From CS4-C045 sp963844115 (GTDB lineage Bacteria; Planctomycetota; Planctomycetia; Pirellulales; UBA7805): 64,000 nt of DNA. Location of the stretch: contig CAWJNN010000010.1 in NCBI GenBank assembly GCA_963844115.1, forward strand, positions 32,341 through 96,340, in the 5' to 3' direction. The translations under genes and the position numbers were made by a program. Below, one piece after another: positions 9,906-19,754 of the stretch. Each line of letters opens with the position of its first letter. Position 1 is the stretch's first letter. Below the pieces are notes generated by a model that did not search any database, was not told the DNA's origin, and worked only from the letters and a program-made list of their open reading frames with translations.

Positions 9906-10797
9906 TTGGCTTCCTACGGTAATTCACGCCGTCCGAGCATGGGCGGCGCCGGCAGCGCGATTAAAGTCCGGCTGATGATTGCGCTCGCGATTGTCCTATT
10001 TTCGGTCGTCTCCTACTACATGGGGACCTCCAAAAACCCGGTTACCGGCGAAAACGAACGCGTCGCTATGGACGTCGATCAGGAAATAGCGATGGGATTG
10101 CAAGCCGTGGACGAAGTGATCGCTCAACACAAGGGTGAGATCCATCCTGGTACGGTCGAGCACGCGCGCGTCGATCGCATCGGCGACGAATTGTTGCAAG
10201 CGCTGGACAAGGAGTTGGAGTCCAAAGGGCTATCGAATCCTTACCGAGAGAAATTTGAATTCCATCTTTTGGCCGACGAGCAAACCGTGAATGCATTCGC
10301 TTTACCGGGAGGACAGGTCTTTGTCACATGGGCCTTATACGAGCGTCTCGACGAACAAAACGATGACGAGTTGGCCGGCGTGATTGGCCACGAGATAGGA
10401 CACGTGTTGGCGCAGGCATGGCGCCAAGCGACTCGCCAAGCAGAAGCTGAGTCAGGGAATTTCCGGGGCCGTGGGCGTTGCGGCGGGCGATCAACGGAGT
10501 AGTCAGATGGCCGCCGCCGTGGCGAATATGGTCAACATGACGTACGGACGGCAAGACGAACTAGAATCGGATAGCTGGGGCGTAAAGCTGATGGCCATGG
10601 CCGGCTACGATCCGTACGCGCTGATCGGCGTCATGAAGGTCCTTGAAGAAGCCTCGGGCGGGAGCAAACAGCCAGAGTTTCTCAGCACGCACCCCAAGCC
10701 TGCGAATCGCATCGAATACATCAAGCGGGTGATTGAGGCAACGTTGCCCGAACGTCCGCTGCCCGATGGAGAGGTACCCGAACGGCCCCTGCGGTGA
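9906..10797 (+). CDS. M48-family membrane zinc metalloprotease (frame change)
   Basis: A secreted or membrane-anchored M48 peptidase (HtpX/BepA/LoiP relatives) that would degrade or quality-control envelope proteins. Residues ~20-40 are a membrane anchor; the zinc motif HEIGH follows at ~res 163 (GVIGHEIGHVLAQ), and the third ligand lies in the downstream ELESDSWGVKLMAMAGYDP segment, which also carries the typical HPKPANRIEYI end. The frame changes near 10410-10420 between HVLAQ and HGAKRLAKQ, at a GGCGCAGG run; joining the parts gives ~297 residues. The start TTG 9906 is uncertain; ATG 9939 (MGGAGSAIKV) is an alternative. The metal site straddles the shift, so as written no active enzyme would be made unless the indel is an error. 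Confidence 0.85.
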
Positions 10798-10819
10798 ACG
10801 ACCTTTCCGTCGTTGGCGA

Positions 10820-11749
10820 TTACAGCGTCTTCTTTTCAGCCGGCGGGGCCAGATCCAGATGGCCATGCTTCTTCCGCAGTTTTTTCTCGGCGGGGGCGGC
10901 ATCGTCCCATTCAAAAAGTGCCCGCTCCCAACCGCCGTAATTTGCATTGGGCAGCACGATCCACTTGTCGCCCCACTTATGCCGATTCTGTTCAACCAGT
11001 TCCCGTCGCTGCTCAGCGGTCGGCTTGAACCCAATTCCGACGAAATCGTTCAGGTCGTCACCGATCAAGAGTAGCACCCGATAGCGGTCAGCGACGTAGG
11101 TGCGACGGGTTGTCTTGTCCGATGTCCAGAGGTCGCGTTCATGCTTGCTCAGGATGTTGTCGTCCGACCCAGGCTGTTCGATACCGACCAACTCCAGGTT
11201 GCGACGCGTTGCACGTTCGACGGCCGTCTCGCGATTTGTAATGAAAAAGACCGTGACTCCGGCGTCGCGGGCAAAGTCAATAAACTCTTTCGCCCCCGGC
11301 ACCGCCTTCGCATGGGCCTGTTCGACCCACGCCTGCCATGTCTTCACATCGTAGCTACCATTGTTTTTAATCAGTCGCGCCTGGTAGGGCGAGTTGTCCA
11401 AAACCGTCTCGTCGACATCCAGAATCACCGCGGGCGGAAGCGGCTCACCAGCACGGGACGCGTCAAGACGTTGCTGCTGTCCGATGTCCGCCGACCATGA
11501 ACTGTCCCTCAGGGCCACGATCAGTCTGTCTTGCGCCAAGCGATACGCTTGTTCGGACAGCGCCAAGTACTCGCCTGAAGTCTGCATCCACAGCGTGGCG
11601 TCCAAATCTTCGTGAGCAATCGGCGGCTGGAGCTCGATAGAGTTACGCTCGGTATCGTCCGTTTGCCGCGAACTGCAACTCAGTGCAATGACGCTGCCGG
11701 CGAACATAATCAGCGATATTAAATGGCGGTTCGACACGATTAGGACCAT
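10820..11749 (-). CDS. Class C (HAD IIIB) acid phosphatase lipoprotein
   Basis: A 309-residue phosphatase of the e(P4)/5'-nucleotidase lipoprotein family, expected to be anchored outside the cytoplasmic membrane and to dephosphorylate nucleotides or other phosphomonoesters. It has a signal segment with a lipobox-like VIALSC (~res 20-25) and the HAD motif I ILDVDETVLDNSPYQ (~res 112), motif II in FFITNR, and a late DDLNDFVGIG acidic motif. Length and motif order fit the family. It converges with the M48 gene (stops 23 bases apart). Confidence 0.9.
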   Translation of the reverse strand: MVLIVSNRHLISLIMFAGSVIALSCSSRQTDDTERNSIELQPPIAHEDLDATLWMQTSGEYLALSEQAYRLAQDRLIVALRDSSWSADIGQQQRLDASRAGEPLPPAVILDVDETVLDNSPYQARLIKNNGSYDVKTWQAWVEQAHAKAVPGAKEFIDFARDAGVTVFFITNRETAVERATRRNLELVGIEQPGSDDNILSKHERDLWTSDKTTRRTYVADRYRVLLLIGDDLNDFVGIGFKPTAEQRRELVEQNRHKWGDKWIVLPNANYGGWERALFEWDDAAPAEKKLRKKHGHLDLAPPAEKKTL

Positions 11750-11948
11750 GCGCAGTTTTCGAAAATTGACGACCGAAGTTATTTACCCACCAGCACTACT
11801 ATAATTGACGGACGATGGTAATTCATCATCGCGGCGAATTGGTGTGTCTTGCAAAGGGATTCCTGGCCGCTATGAGCCGAAATTGAGGTACGCTGAACCA
11901 CGGCAAATCTTGGCAGACGCTAGCCGCGCCAGAACCCCCGACGTATAA

Positions 11949-13624
11949 ATGAACAGAAGAAATGAACGAACAAAGGCGATCTTCATGGCGATAAGATGTT
12001 CGTGGTCCGCCCTAGTCATTTGCGCGATTGCACCATGTGCGGTGTGGTCTGCCGAAGGTGATCCGCCCGCCGCTGCGGCGGTCCAGCGTTCGGCGATACC
12101 GAGCGAGGATGAACAGCGCGAAAAGCTCGAACTGATTCGCGACGTGTATTCCGAGCAGGGCGAGGCAGCCAAGACACCGGCTCAGAAGGCCACATTTGCG
12201 AATATGCTGCTTGCCGAAGCTCAAGATACGTCGAACGACCCGGTTGGACGCTACTTGCTGATCCGCCTGGCCCGCGACGCGGCTGTCGAGGCTGCCAGCG
12301 TGCCAATCATCGTCCAAGCGATCGACACGATGGCAGCCGACTACGAGGTCGACCGAGATCAGCTTCTGGTCGAGGTTTTGACGAGGCTGACAAAGCATGT
12401 CCGCAACCCGCAAACGGCGGCGGAAGCTGTTATGGGCATCTTGGACTTGATCGACGATGCGATTCAAAAGGACGAATTCGTCTACGCGGAGAATCTGGGG
12501 AAGATTGTCTCGCGCATTGCCGGTAAATCAATCGACAGCGAATTGATCAATCGAGTGCGTTCGCGAAACAAGGAAATCCATAATCTGGCCAAGGAATATG
12601 AGGAAGTTGAGGCTGCCTTGGCCGTCCTGGACATGGAACCCTCGAACGCGGAGGCGAACCTGACAGCAGGCCGTTTCTTCTGTTTCTTAAAGAACGATTG
12701 GTCCACCGGTTTGCCGATGCTTGCGCTAAGCAGCGAAAAGGCGTTGGCTAACGTTGCTGCCAGCGAGCTGAAATCGCCCGAAGGTGCAGAAAAACAAGTA
12801 GCTCTGGGCGACCAGTGGCAGGCGGCTGCCGAGGAACTGAAAAGCGAAGCCCGAATCAGTGCCCTATCGCGCGAATAATGTGGTATGAAAAGGCGCTGCC
12901 TGAATTGAAGGGCCTGGCGAGAAGCGAACTGGAAATCAAGATCGAAACACTGCAGAAGTCATTGCCCAGGTCCCCTTCCAAGATTCCGGTGGTCCCGCCG
13001 GGAGCCGTGTTGGTGATGACGTTCGACAAGGACTCTATCGTCAAACGCAGCGGTGAAGTTTTTGTGCAGGACTTGAGCGGCAAAGGCACTCACGGTGCTA
13101 TTCGCGGCGCGGCACACGTCTCCGGCGTCCGCGGTGAAGCGTTGGCGTTTAACGGAACGACGTCGTATGTCGATCTGGGAAACCCGGCCCAGCTGCAGAT
13201 TAGCGGCAGCCAGACAATTTCCATGTGGATTTGGCCGGACGATCTGAAAGATCGCCGTAACCCATTTTCGAAAGCCTATGGAGGCGAAGGGACGATCACG
13301 CTTGAGAAGAATGGCTCATTGAATTACTTCTATGGGACTTCCGGCAAGAACGCGAAACCGACCGCTGGGCATGCGTCAAAGGCAAAAGTTAAGCCAAAGC
13401 AGTGGAACCACATTGCGGTTGTCCGTGATCTGAAGGCGCGAAGCATAACGTGGTACGTCAACGGTACTCGCGAGCCGGCACAGAAAGCCAGGTATCCCGC
13501 AGCGAAGCCCTCGGCGCTGAAGACCTTCATTGGTAAGGGCTACACGAAGCCGTTCGTCGGCAAGATCGACGAGCTGATGGTCTTTAATCGCGACTCTTTC
13601 TCAGCAGGAAATTGGCGCACTTGA
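11949..13624 (+). CDS. Exported LamG-domain protein (frame change)
   Basis: A secreted protein of about 557 residues. An N-terminal signal peptide (VICAIAPCAVWSAEGD) is followed by a helical, TPR-like region with a conserved paired module (RDVYSEQGEAAKTPAQKATF and repeats to ~res 300), then a LamG/concanavalin-like lectin domain (MTFDKDS, LAFNGTTSYVDLGNP, TISMWIWP, WNHIAVVRD, ITWYVNGT, FVGKIDELMVFNR) at the C-terminus. The frame changes near 12866-12872 at ATCGCGCGAATA; SEARISALSR joins smoothly to MWYEKALPEL. This helical-plus-LamG layout is common in planctomycete exported proteins of unknown role; carbohydrate binding is a reasonable inference. Confidence 0.8.
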
Positions 13625-13707
13625 TCAAGAAGCGCTAGAATGTGGGCTTGCATTCACGGTGGGTCCCAACCACCGTCCCCTCGCCTGCCTGCCCCAGAGC
13701 TTGTTAC

Positions 13708-14669
13708 GTGTTACAAAAATTCGATTGTGTTGTTTGCGGTTCCTGTGTCGTTGACATCCTGGTGCGACCGGTGCCGCTGGAGACGCCCATCGGCGGTGGT
13801 AAACTGATCGGTGTCGAACCGATCCAGCTGACGACCGGGGGAATTGTCTCCAATACGGGCATCGCCATGGCACGGCTGGGAATGGGCGTGGCTGCCTTCA
13901 GCTATGTGGGCGACGACAGTTGGGCTGCGATCATTCGCGATCGATATCTGGAGGAGGGGCTCAATACCGATTACCTCCTGACGCATCCCGACGCGGCGAC
14001 CAGTACCACCGCCGTATTGGTCGATTCGACTGGCGAACGAAGTTTCGCTCATTGCGTCGCGCGCCGAAAGAAATGACAAAGCGGACCTTTCTGGATCACT
14101 TGGATTTGTTTTCCCAAAGTCGGATGACGTTATTCGGGTACTATTCGCTGATGCCAAGGCTGGAAAAGGACCTGCCCGAGGTTCTTCAGGCGATTCGAGA
14201 AACCGGCTGCCAGACGGCTCTTGATGCAGCCGGAGTTGGTGGATCGATGCAACCTTTAGACGCCGCCTTGCCGTACCTGGATGTCTATGTTCCCAGCCGC
14301 GCGGAGGCAGAGAACCAGACCGGTCAGACGGATCCCCAGCGCATCATCGAAACGTTCCGGCAATGTGGAGCGCCAGGGTTATTGGGCGTCAAGCTGGGCA
14401 GCCAGGGAGCGTTGTTGAGTCCAGCGGACGGAGAATTCGTCGAAGTAAGTCCGGTCACGCCACCAGGACCGGTGGTTGATACGACCGGGGCGGGCGACTG
14501 TTTTTACGCGGGGTTGCTAAGCGGCCTGTTGAACGGGATGCCTGTCAACGAAGCGGGTCGACTGGCTGCGGCGACGGGCGCCTGCTGTGTCACCGGGTTG
14601 GGCGCGACGGCTGGCCTGCGCGATCTACACCAGACGCTGGAGTTAGCCAGTCTGGAATCGCGGCTTTGA
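13708..14669 (+). CDS. PfkB-family carbohydrate/nucleoside kinase (frame change)
   Basis: A ribokinase-superfamily sugar kinase of ~320 residues. Seen: the N-terminal strand VVCGSCVVDILVRPVP, the TTGGIVSNTGIAMARLG substrate-lid region, and the C-terminal signature DTTGAGDCFYAGLLSG with its catalytic aspartate. I use GTG 13708, which starts at the first beta strand; no better start precedes it. The frame changes near 14057-14062 at GTCGCGCGCCGAAAG; FAHCV joins to APKEMTKRTF. It converges with a sugar isomerase, which suggests sugar metabolism, but the substrate cannot be read from motifs. Confidence 0.88.
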
Positions 14670-14702
14670 ACTGTTGCGGTAATGGGAGCGGTACCAGAAA
14701 GA

Positions 14703-14733
14703 AAAGGGCCGCGGGCGGTTCACACCACCCGCG
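14703..14733 (-). terminator. Rho-independent terminator of the isomerase gene
   Basis: On the minus strand a stem CGCGGGTGG/CCGCCCGCG (one mismatch, 6-nt loop; plus-strand 14710-14733) is followed by CCCTTTTCTTTC. It lies 25 bases past the isomerase stop at 14758 and between convergent genes, so it may also slow transcription from the PfkB side. Confidence 0.6.
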
Positions 14734-14757
14734 ACCTATAACTCCCTCCTGATTGTC

Positions 14758-15755
<998 letters not shown>

Positions 15756-16255
15756 ACTTCGCTCCTTTTGAAAGATGTTCGAATCGTCGAGCGGATACGA
15801 CGCACACCTGCGGATCCGCTTCTTCCTGGAACCGACTATTTTGACAGATTCTTAACGGTCTTCAACTACCCGACGACTAGGGAATGGGTCGTTGTCGCGG
15901 ATCAACCCACTTTGCTGGTTGAATGCCTGGGCCAACGTTCGTTTCGCAGCAAGAATTTGCCAGTGTAGACGAACGGCGGTGCTCGCAATGCTTGCCGGCT
16001 TGCCCCATTGAGCGTAGGGTCAAAGTATACAAACGAGTCGTAAATTGCAATGTTTGCTGCACTTACGAATACGTCGGGAACCAGATCCCATCCGAGGTCT
16101 TCGTCCGTAGACTTTCTCCAGTCAGGACAGACCTCCAGGGATCACGCCGAAGGGTCAACAATTCCTCTTTGCCGATGCCAGATTTCGTTGACCAGCCGAG
16201 GCTGCTACGAGATGTTGAAGAGTTGTAGAACTCATTCAACCCAGCAGGCTCATTC
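15756..16255. other. Gene-free left flank of the mobile-element island with a dispersed repeat
   Basis: No convincing gene. Positions 15972-16011 match 21494-21530 closely (shared core CAATGC-TGCCGGCTTGCCCC, with one variable base), and weaker similarity extends ~50 bases upstream in both copies. On the minus strand both copies would encode MGQAG(K/R)HC(E/G)HR, a peptide that looks like repeat-derived reading frame rather than a gene. The rest of the spacer shows no recognisable element end. Confidence 0.5.
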
Positions 16256-17339
16256 ATGCAATTCGTTCTTCAGCCCTGGCAACTGTACTTTCTCATTCTC
16301 ACTGGCTGGGTGAATCGGCAACAACAGAATGTGATCAACCACCTACGAATCGAGAATCAGATCGTCAAGGAGCAACTGGGCAAGAGCCGAATCCTGCTCA
16401 ACGATGACCAGCGACGTCGACTTGCTGTCAGCGGCAAGATCCTTCGGTCGCAAACTGCTCGAAGAGGTCGGTACGCTGTTCACACCGGATACGATCCTAC
16501 GTTGGCATCGGACTTTGGTTGCCAAGAAGTGGGACTACACCCACCAGCGTAAATCTGTGGGCAGGCCGCGCGTAGCCAAAGAGATTGTCGATCTGGTTTT
16601 GCGTTTTGCACGCGAGAACCCCACGTGGGGTTACGACAAGATTGAGGGCGCTTTGGCAAATCTTGGCCACGAGGTGTCCGACCAAACGGTGGGCAACATT
16701 CTCAAAGATCATGGAATTGAGCCAGCCGGTGATCGCAAGCGGCAAACGACGTGGGCCACCTTCCTGAAAGCTCACTGGGACGTCCTGGCGGCGATCGACT
16801 TCACCACGGTGGAAGTCTGGACTACCCGGGGCTTGGTCACGTTTTACTTGCTGTTCGTCATGGATCTGAAAACGCGTCGCGTTCAGTTCGTCAATTGCAC
16901 GACGAACGCCAAAGAACCGTGGATGAAGCAGCAAGCTCGTGAATTGACCAACTTTGAAGATGGCTTTCTCAACGACAAGCGGTATCTCATCATGGATCGC
17001 GATGGTGCTTTCTGCCCAGCGTTTCGCGAGATGCTCCGGCTGTCGGGTGTGGAACCGATCGTTCTACCGCCGAAAAGTCCAAACTTGAACGCTTATCTCG
17101 AGAGGTTTTTCAGATCGCTGAAATCCGAGTGTCTCGATCGAATGATCTTCTTTAGTGAGAAATCTCTGCGCAACGCTTGCCATGAATTCCTGGCGCATTA
17201 TCACGGCGAGCGAAATCATCAGGGCCTGGGTAACTCGATCATCGAGCCGGGTGAAGAAGTTGGCCAGCATCATGGCGATATCGAATGCCGCGAGCGGCTT
17301 GGTGGTTTGTTGCGGTACTACTATCGCAACGCTGCATAA
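16256..17339 (+). pseudogene. DDE integrase-core transposase (frame change)
   Basis: A transposase with an rve/integrase catalytic core. The N-terminus MQFVLQPWQLYFLILTGW and LLNDDQRRRLAV is followed, after a frame change near 16438-16446 (CCTTCGGTCGC), by GRKLLEEVGTLFTPDTILRWHR, then the helix-turn-helix SVGRPRVAKEIVDLV. The acidic triad is visible as AIDFTTVEVW (D), IMDRDGAF (D) and NAYLERFFRSLKSE (E). Total about 360 residues. This transposase type is common in planctomycetes. The single frame change could be an assembly indel, so the gene may be intact in the organism. It is followed by a partial tandem copy. Confidence 0.8.
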
Positions 17340-17518
17340 CAATTTCGACGTAGCAGCCGCCTCAATCGTGCGTCCGCTGTGCGCCCGCCAGCCAATCTGG
17401 GCTCTGTCGACGCAATATCGAAGCCATAGAGCAGCGATCTCGTCCGAGATTCCGGCTTCGCGAAGTTGTTAAATCCGAATTGCCAAAGAACTTTGCGATC
17501 GTTTGTATATTTTGACCG

Positions 17519-17560
17519 TACGCCATCAAACGTATTGAACGAACACTGGCTAATCACTAA
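17519..17560 (+). pseudogene. RAYT C-terminal relic, copy 1
   Basis: Reads YAIKRIERTLANH-stop, nearly identical to the C-terminus of the RAYT gene at 19743-20705 (RTIKRIERTLTNH-stop), and the stop codon lies within the same CTAATCACTAATCACGGCC terminal sequence (17550-17575). It shows that a RAYT element end lies directly behind the DDE transposase, so the downstream flank of that transposase is partly RAYT-derived. Confidence 0.7.
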
Positions 17561-17586
17561 TCACGGCCTGACCCCAAGGTTTTCCC

Positions 17587-17845
17587 AAACTTGAACGCTC
17601 ATCTCGAAAGGTTTTTCAGATCGCTGAAATCCGAGAGTCTCGATCGAATGATATTCTTTAGTGAGAAATCTCTGCGCAACGCTTGCCATGAATTCCTGGC
17701 GCATTATCACGGCGAGCGAAATCATCAGGGCCTGGGTAACTCGATCATCGAGCCGGGTGAAGAAGTTGGCCAGCATCATGGCGATATCGAATGCCGCGAG
17801 CGGCTTGGTGGTTTGTTGCGGTACTACTATCGCAACGCTGCATAA
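17587..17845 (+). pseudogene. 5'-truncated copy of the integrase-core transposase
   Basis: Encodes only the last ~85 residues (from NLNAHLERFFRSLKSE, which keeps the catalytic Glu, to LLRYYYRNAA) of the transposase just upstream. The two other catalytic aspartates are absent. Its HLERFF spelling is closer to what I know of the family than the full copy, so the fragment may descend from a separate insertion. Confidence 0.85.
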
Positions 17846-18026
17846 CAATTTCGACGTAGCAGCCGCCTCAATCGTGCGTCCGTTGTGCGCCCCCGCCAGC
17901 CAATCTGGGCTCTGTCGACGCAATATCGAAGCCATAGAGCAGCGATCTCGTCCGAGATTCCGGCTTCGCGAAGTTGTTAAATCCGAATTGCCAAAGAACT
18001 TTGCGATCGTTTGTATATTTTGACCG

Positions 18027-18068
18027 TACGCCATCAAACGTATTGAACGAACACTGGCTAATCACTAA
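18027..18068 (+). pseudogene. RAYT C-terminal relic, copy 2
   Basis: Second copy of the same 13-codon RAYT tail, carried by the tandem duplication, with the terminal sequence at 18058-18083 and two TGACCCCAAGGTTTT units behind it (18076-18107). Confidence 0.7.
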
Positions 18069-18108
18069 TCACGGCCTGACCCCAAGGTTTTTGACCCCAA
18101 GGTTTTCC

Positions 18109-18310
18109 CTGGTCGGCTCGATGAATTCGTAACCGAAGTCACTAAGCTCTGGCTCCACCAACTGCGACGTCGCAGCCAAAAGGGTCGAGCAGCGTGGCCG
18201 TGGGAACGAATGCATCGGCTGGTTGATTGCTATCTACCACAGCCGAAGATCCTCCATCCGTATCCGAAAGATCGATTTCGCGCCCGACTAGCGGCAAGAG
18301 CGTATGAGGT
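18109..18310 (+). pseudogene. Group II intron maturase C-terminal remnant
   Basis: From about 18115 one frame reads RLDEFVTEVTKLWLHQLRRR, then SQKGRAAWPWERMHRLVDCY and LPQPKILHPYPKDRFRARLA: the C-terminal DNA-binding/X-region tail of a bacterial group II intron reverse transcriptase/maturase. All the reverse transcriptase motifs are missing; the left side is cut by the TGACCCC repeats at ~18108. It runs straight into the ribozyme 3' end, as expected for an intron-encoded protein placed in domain IV. Confidence 0.75.
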
Positions 18311-18366
18311 AGTACTTCGCGTACGGATCCGTGCGGGGGGCGGCTGGCGACAGCCGTCCCTACCGC
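18298..18366 (+). ncRNA. Group II intron domains V-VI (3' remnant)
   Basis: The sequence from AGAGCGTATGAGG to CTTCGCGTACGGATCC (18297-18330) folds as domain V: the CGTATG/CGTACG stem pairs with one G-T wobble, GAGG pairs with CTTC, and the AGC catalytic triad is present. It is followed by GTGCGGGGGGCGGCTG-GCGA-CAGCCGTCCCTACCGC, a domain VI hairpin with a perfect CGGCTG/CAGCCG stem. This matches the 3' end typical of bacterial class-C-like introns. Only the 3' part survives, so the element is not mobile. It ends about 45 bases from the stop of the convergent LRR gene. Confidence 0.75.
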
Positions 18367-18412
18367 GAGCCCCGCGCAGCGCCGACCCGCGCAGCGCCCC
18401 CTTTTCCGTCCA

Positions 18413-19390
18413 TCACTTATGCACATTGACCCGCGTATTTGGGAGCTTCTCCTTCAAGTTGGCGATTGCTTCGTTGGAGGCTTTAACGCGGCCGACGTGT
18501 AGCTCCTTGAGGTTCTTGAGTTGACCAATATGTTTCAATCCGGCGTCGCTGATATTGGAGCCGTAGAATCGCAAAAAAGCCAAATTCTTCATGGCATGCA
18601 GATGTCGAAGTGACGAATCTGTAAGTAATCTTCCACTCACACTGAATCGATAAAGATCGTCAAGCTCCGACAAATGAGAGAGTCCCTTATCGGTCACGTT
18701 ACGCGTCATCTTGAGATTCAATGTTCTTAGGGCGGCCATTTGTCCGACATGTAACAGGGCATCATCTCCGATGTTCGTATAACTCAAATTAAGTTCCTCA
18801 AGGTTTGAGAATCTTGTCAGAGATGCAAGATCCGCATCGTTTCCAGATGACCGTCCTTGGCAATTGAGAACACGCAGACCAATATGAACATGTTCATATC
18901 CCGAACCAGTGATGTTTGGACATGATATTAGTTCTAGATGTTTGAGTTGAGAAAGATTGCGCAAGTGCCGTAATCCAGCGTCCGAAATCTTGCTACCTCG
19001 CAGTTTCAAGCGTTCTAACTTTTTCAGGTTCGTTAGAAAAGCCAATCCCTCATCTGTTAGCGGGCTTGCCTTGATTTCTAAAATGCGCAGGTTAAACAAT
19101 TGTCCAAGGAAAACCGAATTCTTGTCATTAATACTCTGGCCTTCTTCGATGGATAACTCACGGGCATTGCGAATTTTTGACAAGAGCCGTAGCTCACTAT
19201 TGGAAATTGACCGCTCGTGAAATGTTATCGCTAACCCTTCGGGATCATCGATCAGTTGGGTAACGGTCACGCCTGTCGGCTTTGAGGGCGGCGTGCAATG
19301 ACCTACTTCTGTAAATTGGATGGGGAGGAGCGACAGGCCTACAATTACTGCTACGATCGGACGTCGACTCCTGTACATTTGTGATAACAT
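18413..19390 (-). CDS. Exported leucine-rich-repeat protein
   Basis: A 325-residue protein with an N-terminal hydrophobic signal segment (IVAVIVGLSLLPIQF) and about nine LRRs of 23-25 residues, mostly of the L-x-x-L-x-L-x-x-(S/T)-x-(I/L)-(S/T)-D-x-(G/A)-L type (for example LKKLERLKLRGSKISDAGL). This cysteine-free LRR style is widespread in planctomycete exported proteins. Its A+T content and codon use look higher than the flanks, and it sits between an intron remnant and a RAYT element, so it may have arrived with the island. Binding partner unknown. Confidence 0.85.
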   Translation of the reverse strand: MLSQMYRSRRPIVAVIVGLSLLPIQFTEVGHCTPPSKPTGVTVTQLIDDPEGLAITFHERSISNSELRLLSKIRNARELSIEEGQSINDKNSVFLGQLFNLRILEIKASPLTDEGLAFLTNLKKLERLKLRGSKISDAGLRHLRNLSQLKHLELISCPNITGSGYEHVHIGLRVLNCQGRSSGNDADLASLTRFSNLEELNLSYTNIGDDALLHVGQMAALRTLNLKMTRNVTDKGLSHLSELDDLYRFSVSGRLLTDSSLRHLHAMKNLAFLRFYGSNISDAGLKHIGQLKNLKELHVGRVKASNEAIANLKEKLPNTRVNVHK

Positions 19391-19657
19391 AACGGCGTAC
19401 CCAGTTGAAAATTCCGCACCTGGAAATCACGACTCCCGCGATCAATTTGCGCGAGCAATTTGGTGGTGTTCCGCGATGGCGTTAGATTGATTGGTGTGTT
19501 TACAGCAACGAATCGAAAAGACAACTAAGTTTGGGGTGCCTTGATCTATTCGACGTGTTAACCAGCTGCCCGTAAGAAGTTTGCACTGTTGCAATTTACA
19601 GAAAAATTCGAATTGCCCTACCACAGACGAAACAGAAATATGCCTTCGCCGTCGTTA
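19391..19657. other. Gene-free spacer left of the RAYT element
   Basis: About 270 A+T-richer bases with no supported gene or RNA. It contains the promoter region of the LRR gene on the minus strand and ends at the first GGAGCACTCTGGGGTCA repeat. Confidence 0.5.
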
Positions 19658-19737
19658 GAGGAGCACTCTGGGGTCAGGCCGGAGGAGCACTCTGGGGTCA
19701 GGAGCACTCTGGGGTCAGGAGCACTCTGGGGTCAGGC
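19658..19737 (+). repeat. Array of four GGAGCACTCTGGGGTCA units
   Basis: Four copies of a 17-nt unit at 19660, 19684, 19701 and 19718. On the minus strand each reads TGACCCC followed by AGAGTGCTCC. The last unit runs into the left 27-bp inverted repeat of the RAYT element. There are no spacers of constant length, so this is not a CRISPR array. Confidence 0.9.
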
Positions 19738-19754
19738 CGTGATTAGTGATTAGT
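19728..19754 (+). repeat. Left terminal inverted repeat of the RAYT element
   Basis: GGGGTCAGGCCGTGATTAGT and seven more bases, a perfect 27-bp reverse complement of 20742-20768. The RAYT stop codon (19743-19745) lies inside it, so the gene's last codons and the element end overlap. Confidence 0.88.

Larger units (their letters stand above)
17080..18092 (+). repeat. Tandem ~506-bp duplication of the transposase 3' end
   Basis: Segment 17080-17585 (last third of the transposase plus 240 bases of 3' flank) is repeated at 17586-18092, offset by 506 bases, rising to 508 after a 2-base insertion (GCGCCCGCC versus GCGCCCCCGCC). The copies differ at several positions (Cys to Ser after KSE, Tyr to His before LERFF), so this is a real diverged repeat and not an assembly echo. 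Each unit ends in the same RAYT-type terminal sequence and TGACCCCAAGG tail. Confidence 0.85.

Noticed and set aside
15877..16062. Small protein with MGQAGKHC
   Set aside because: The similarity to the second copy at 21.5 kb is strongest at DNA level and breaks outside ~40 bases; treated as a dispersed repeat, not a gene.
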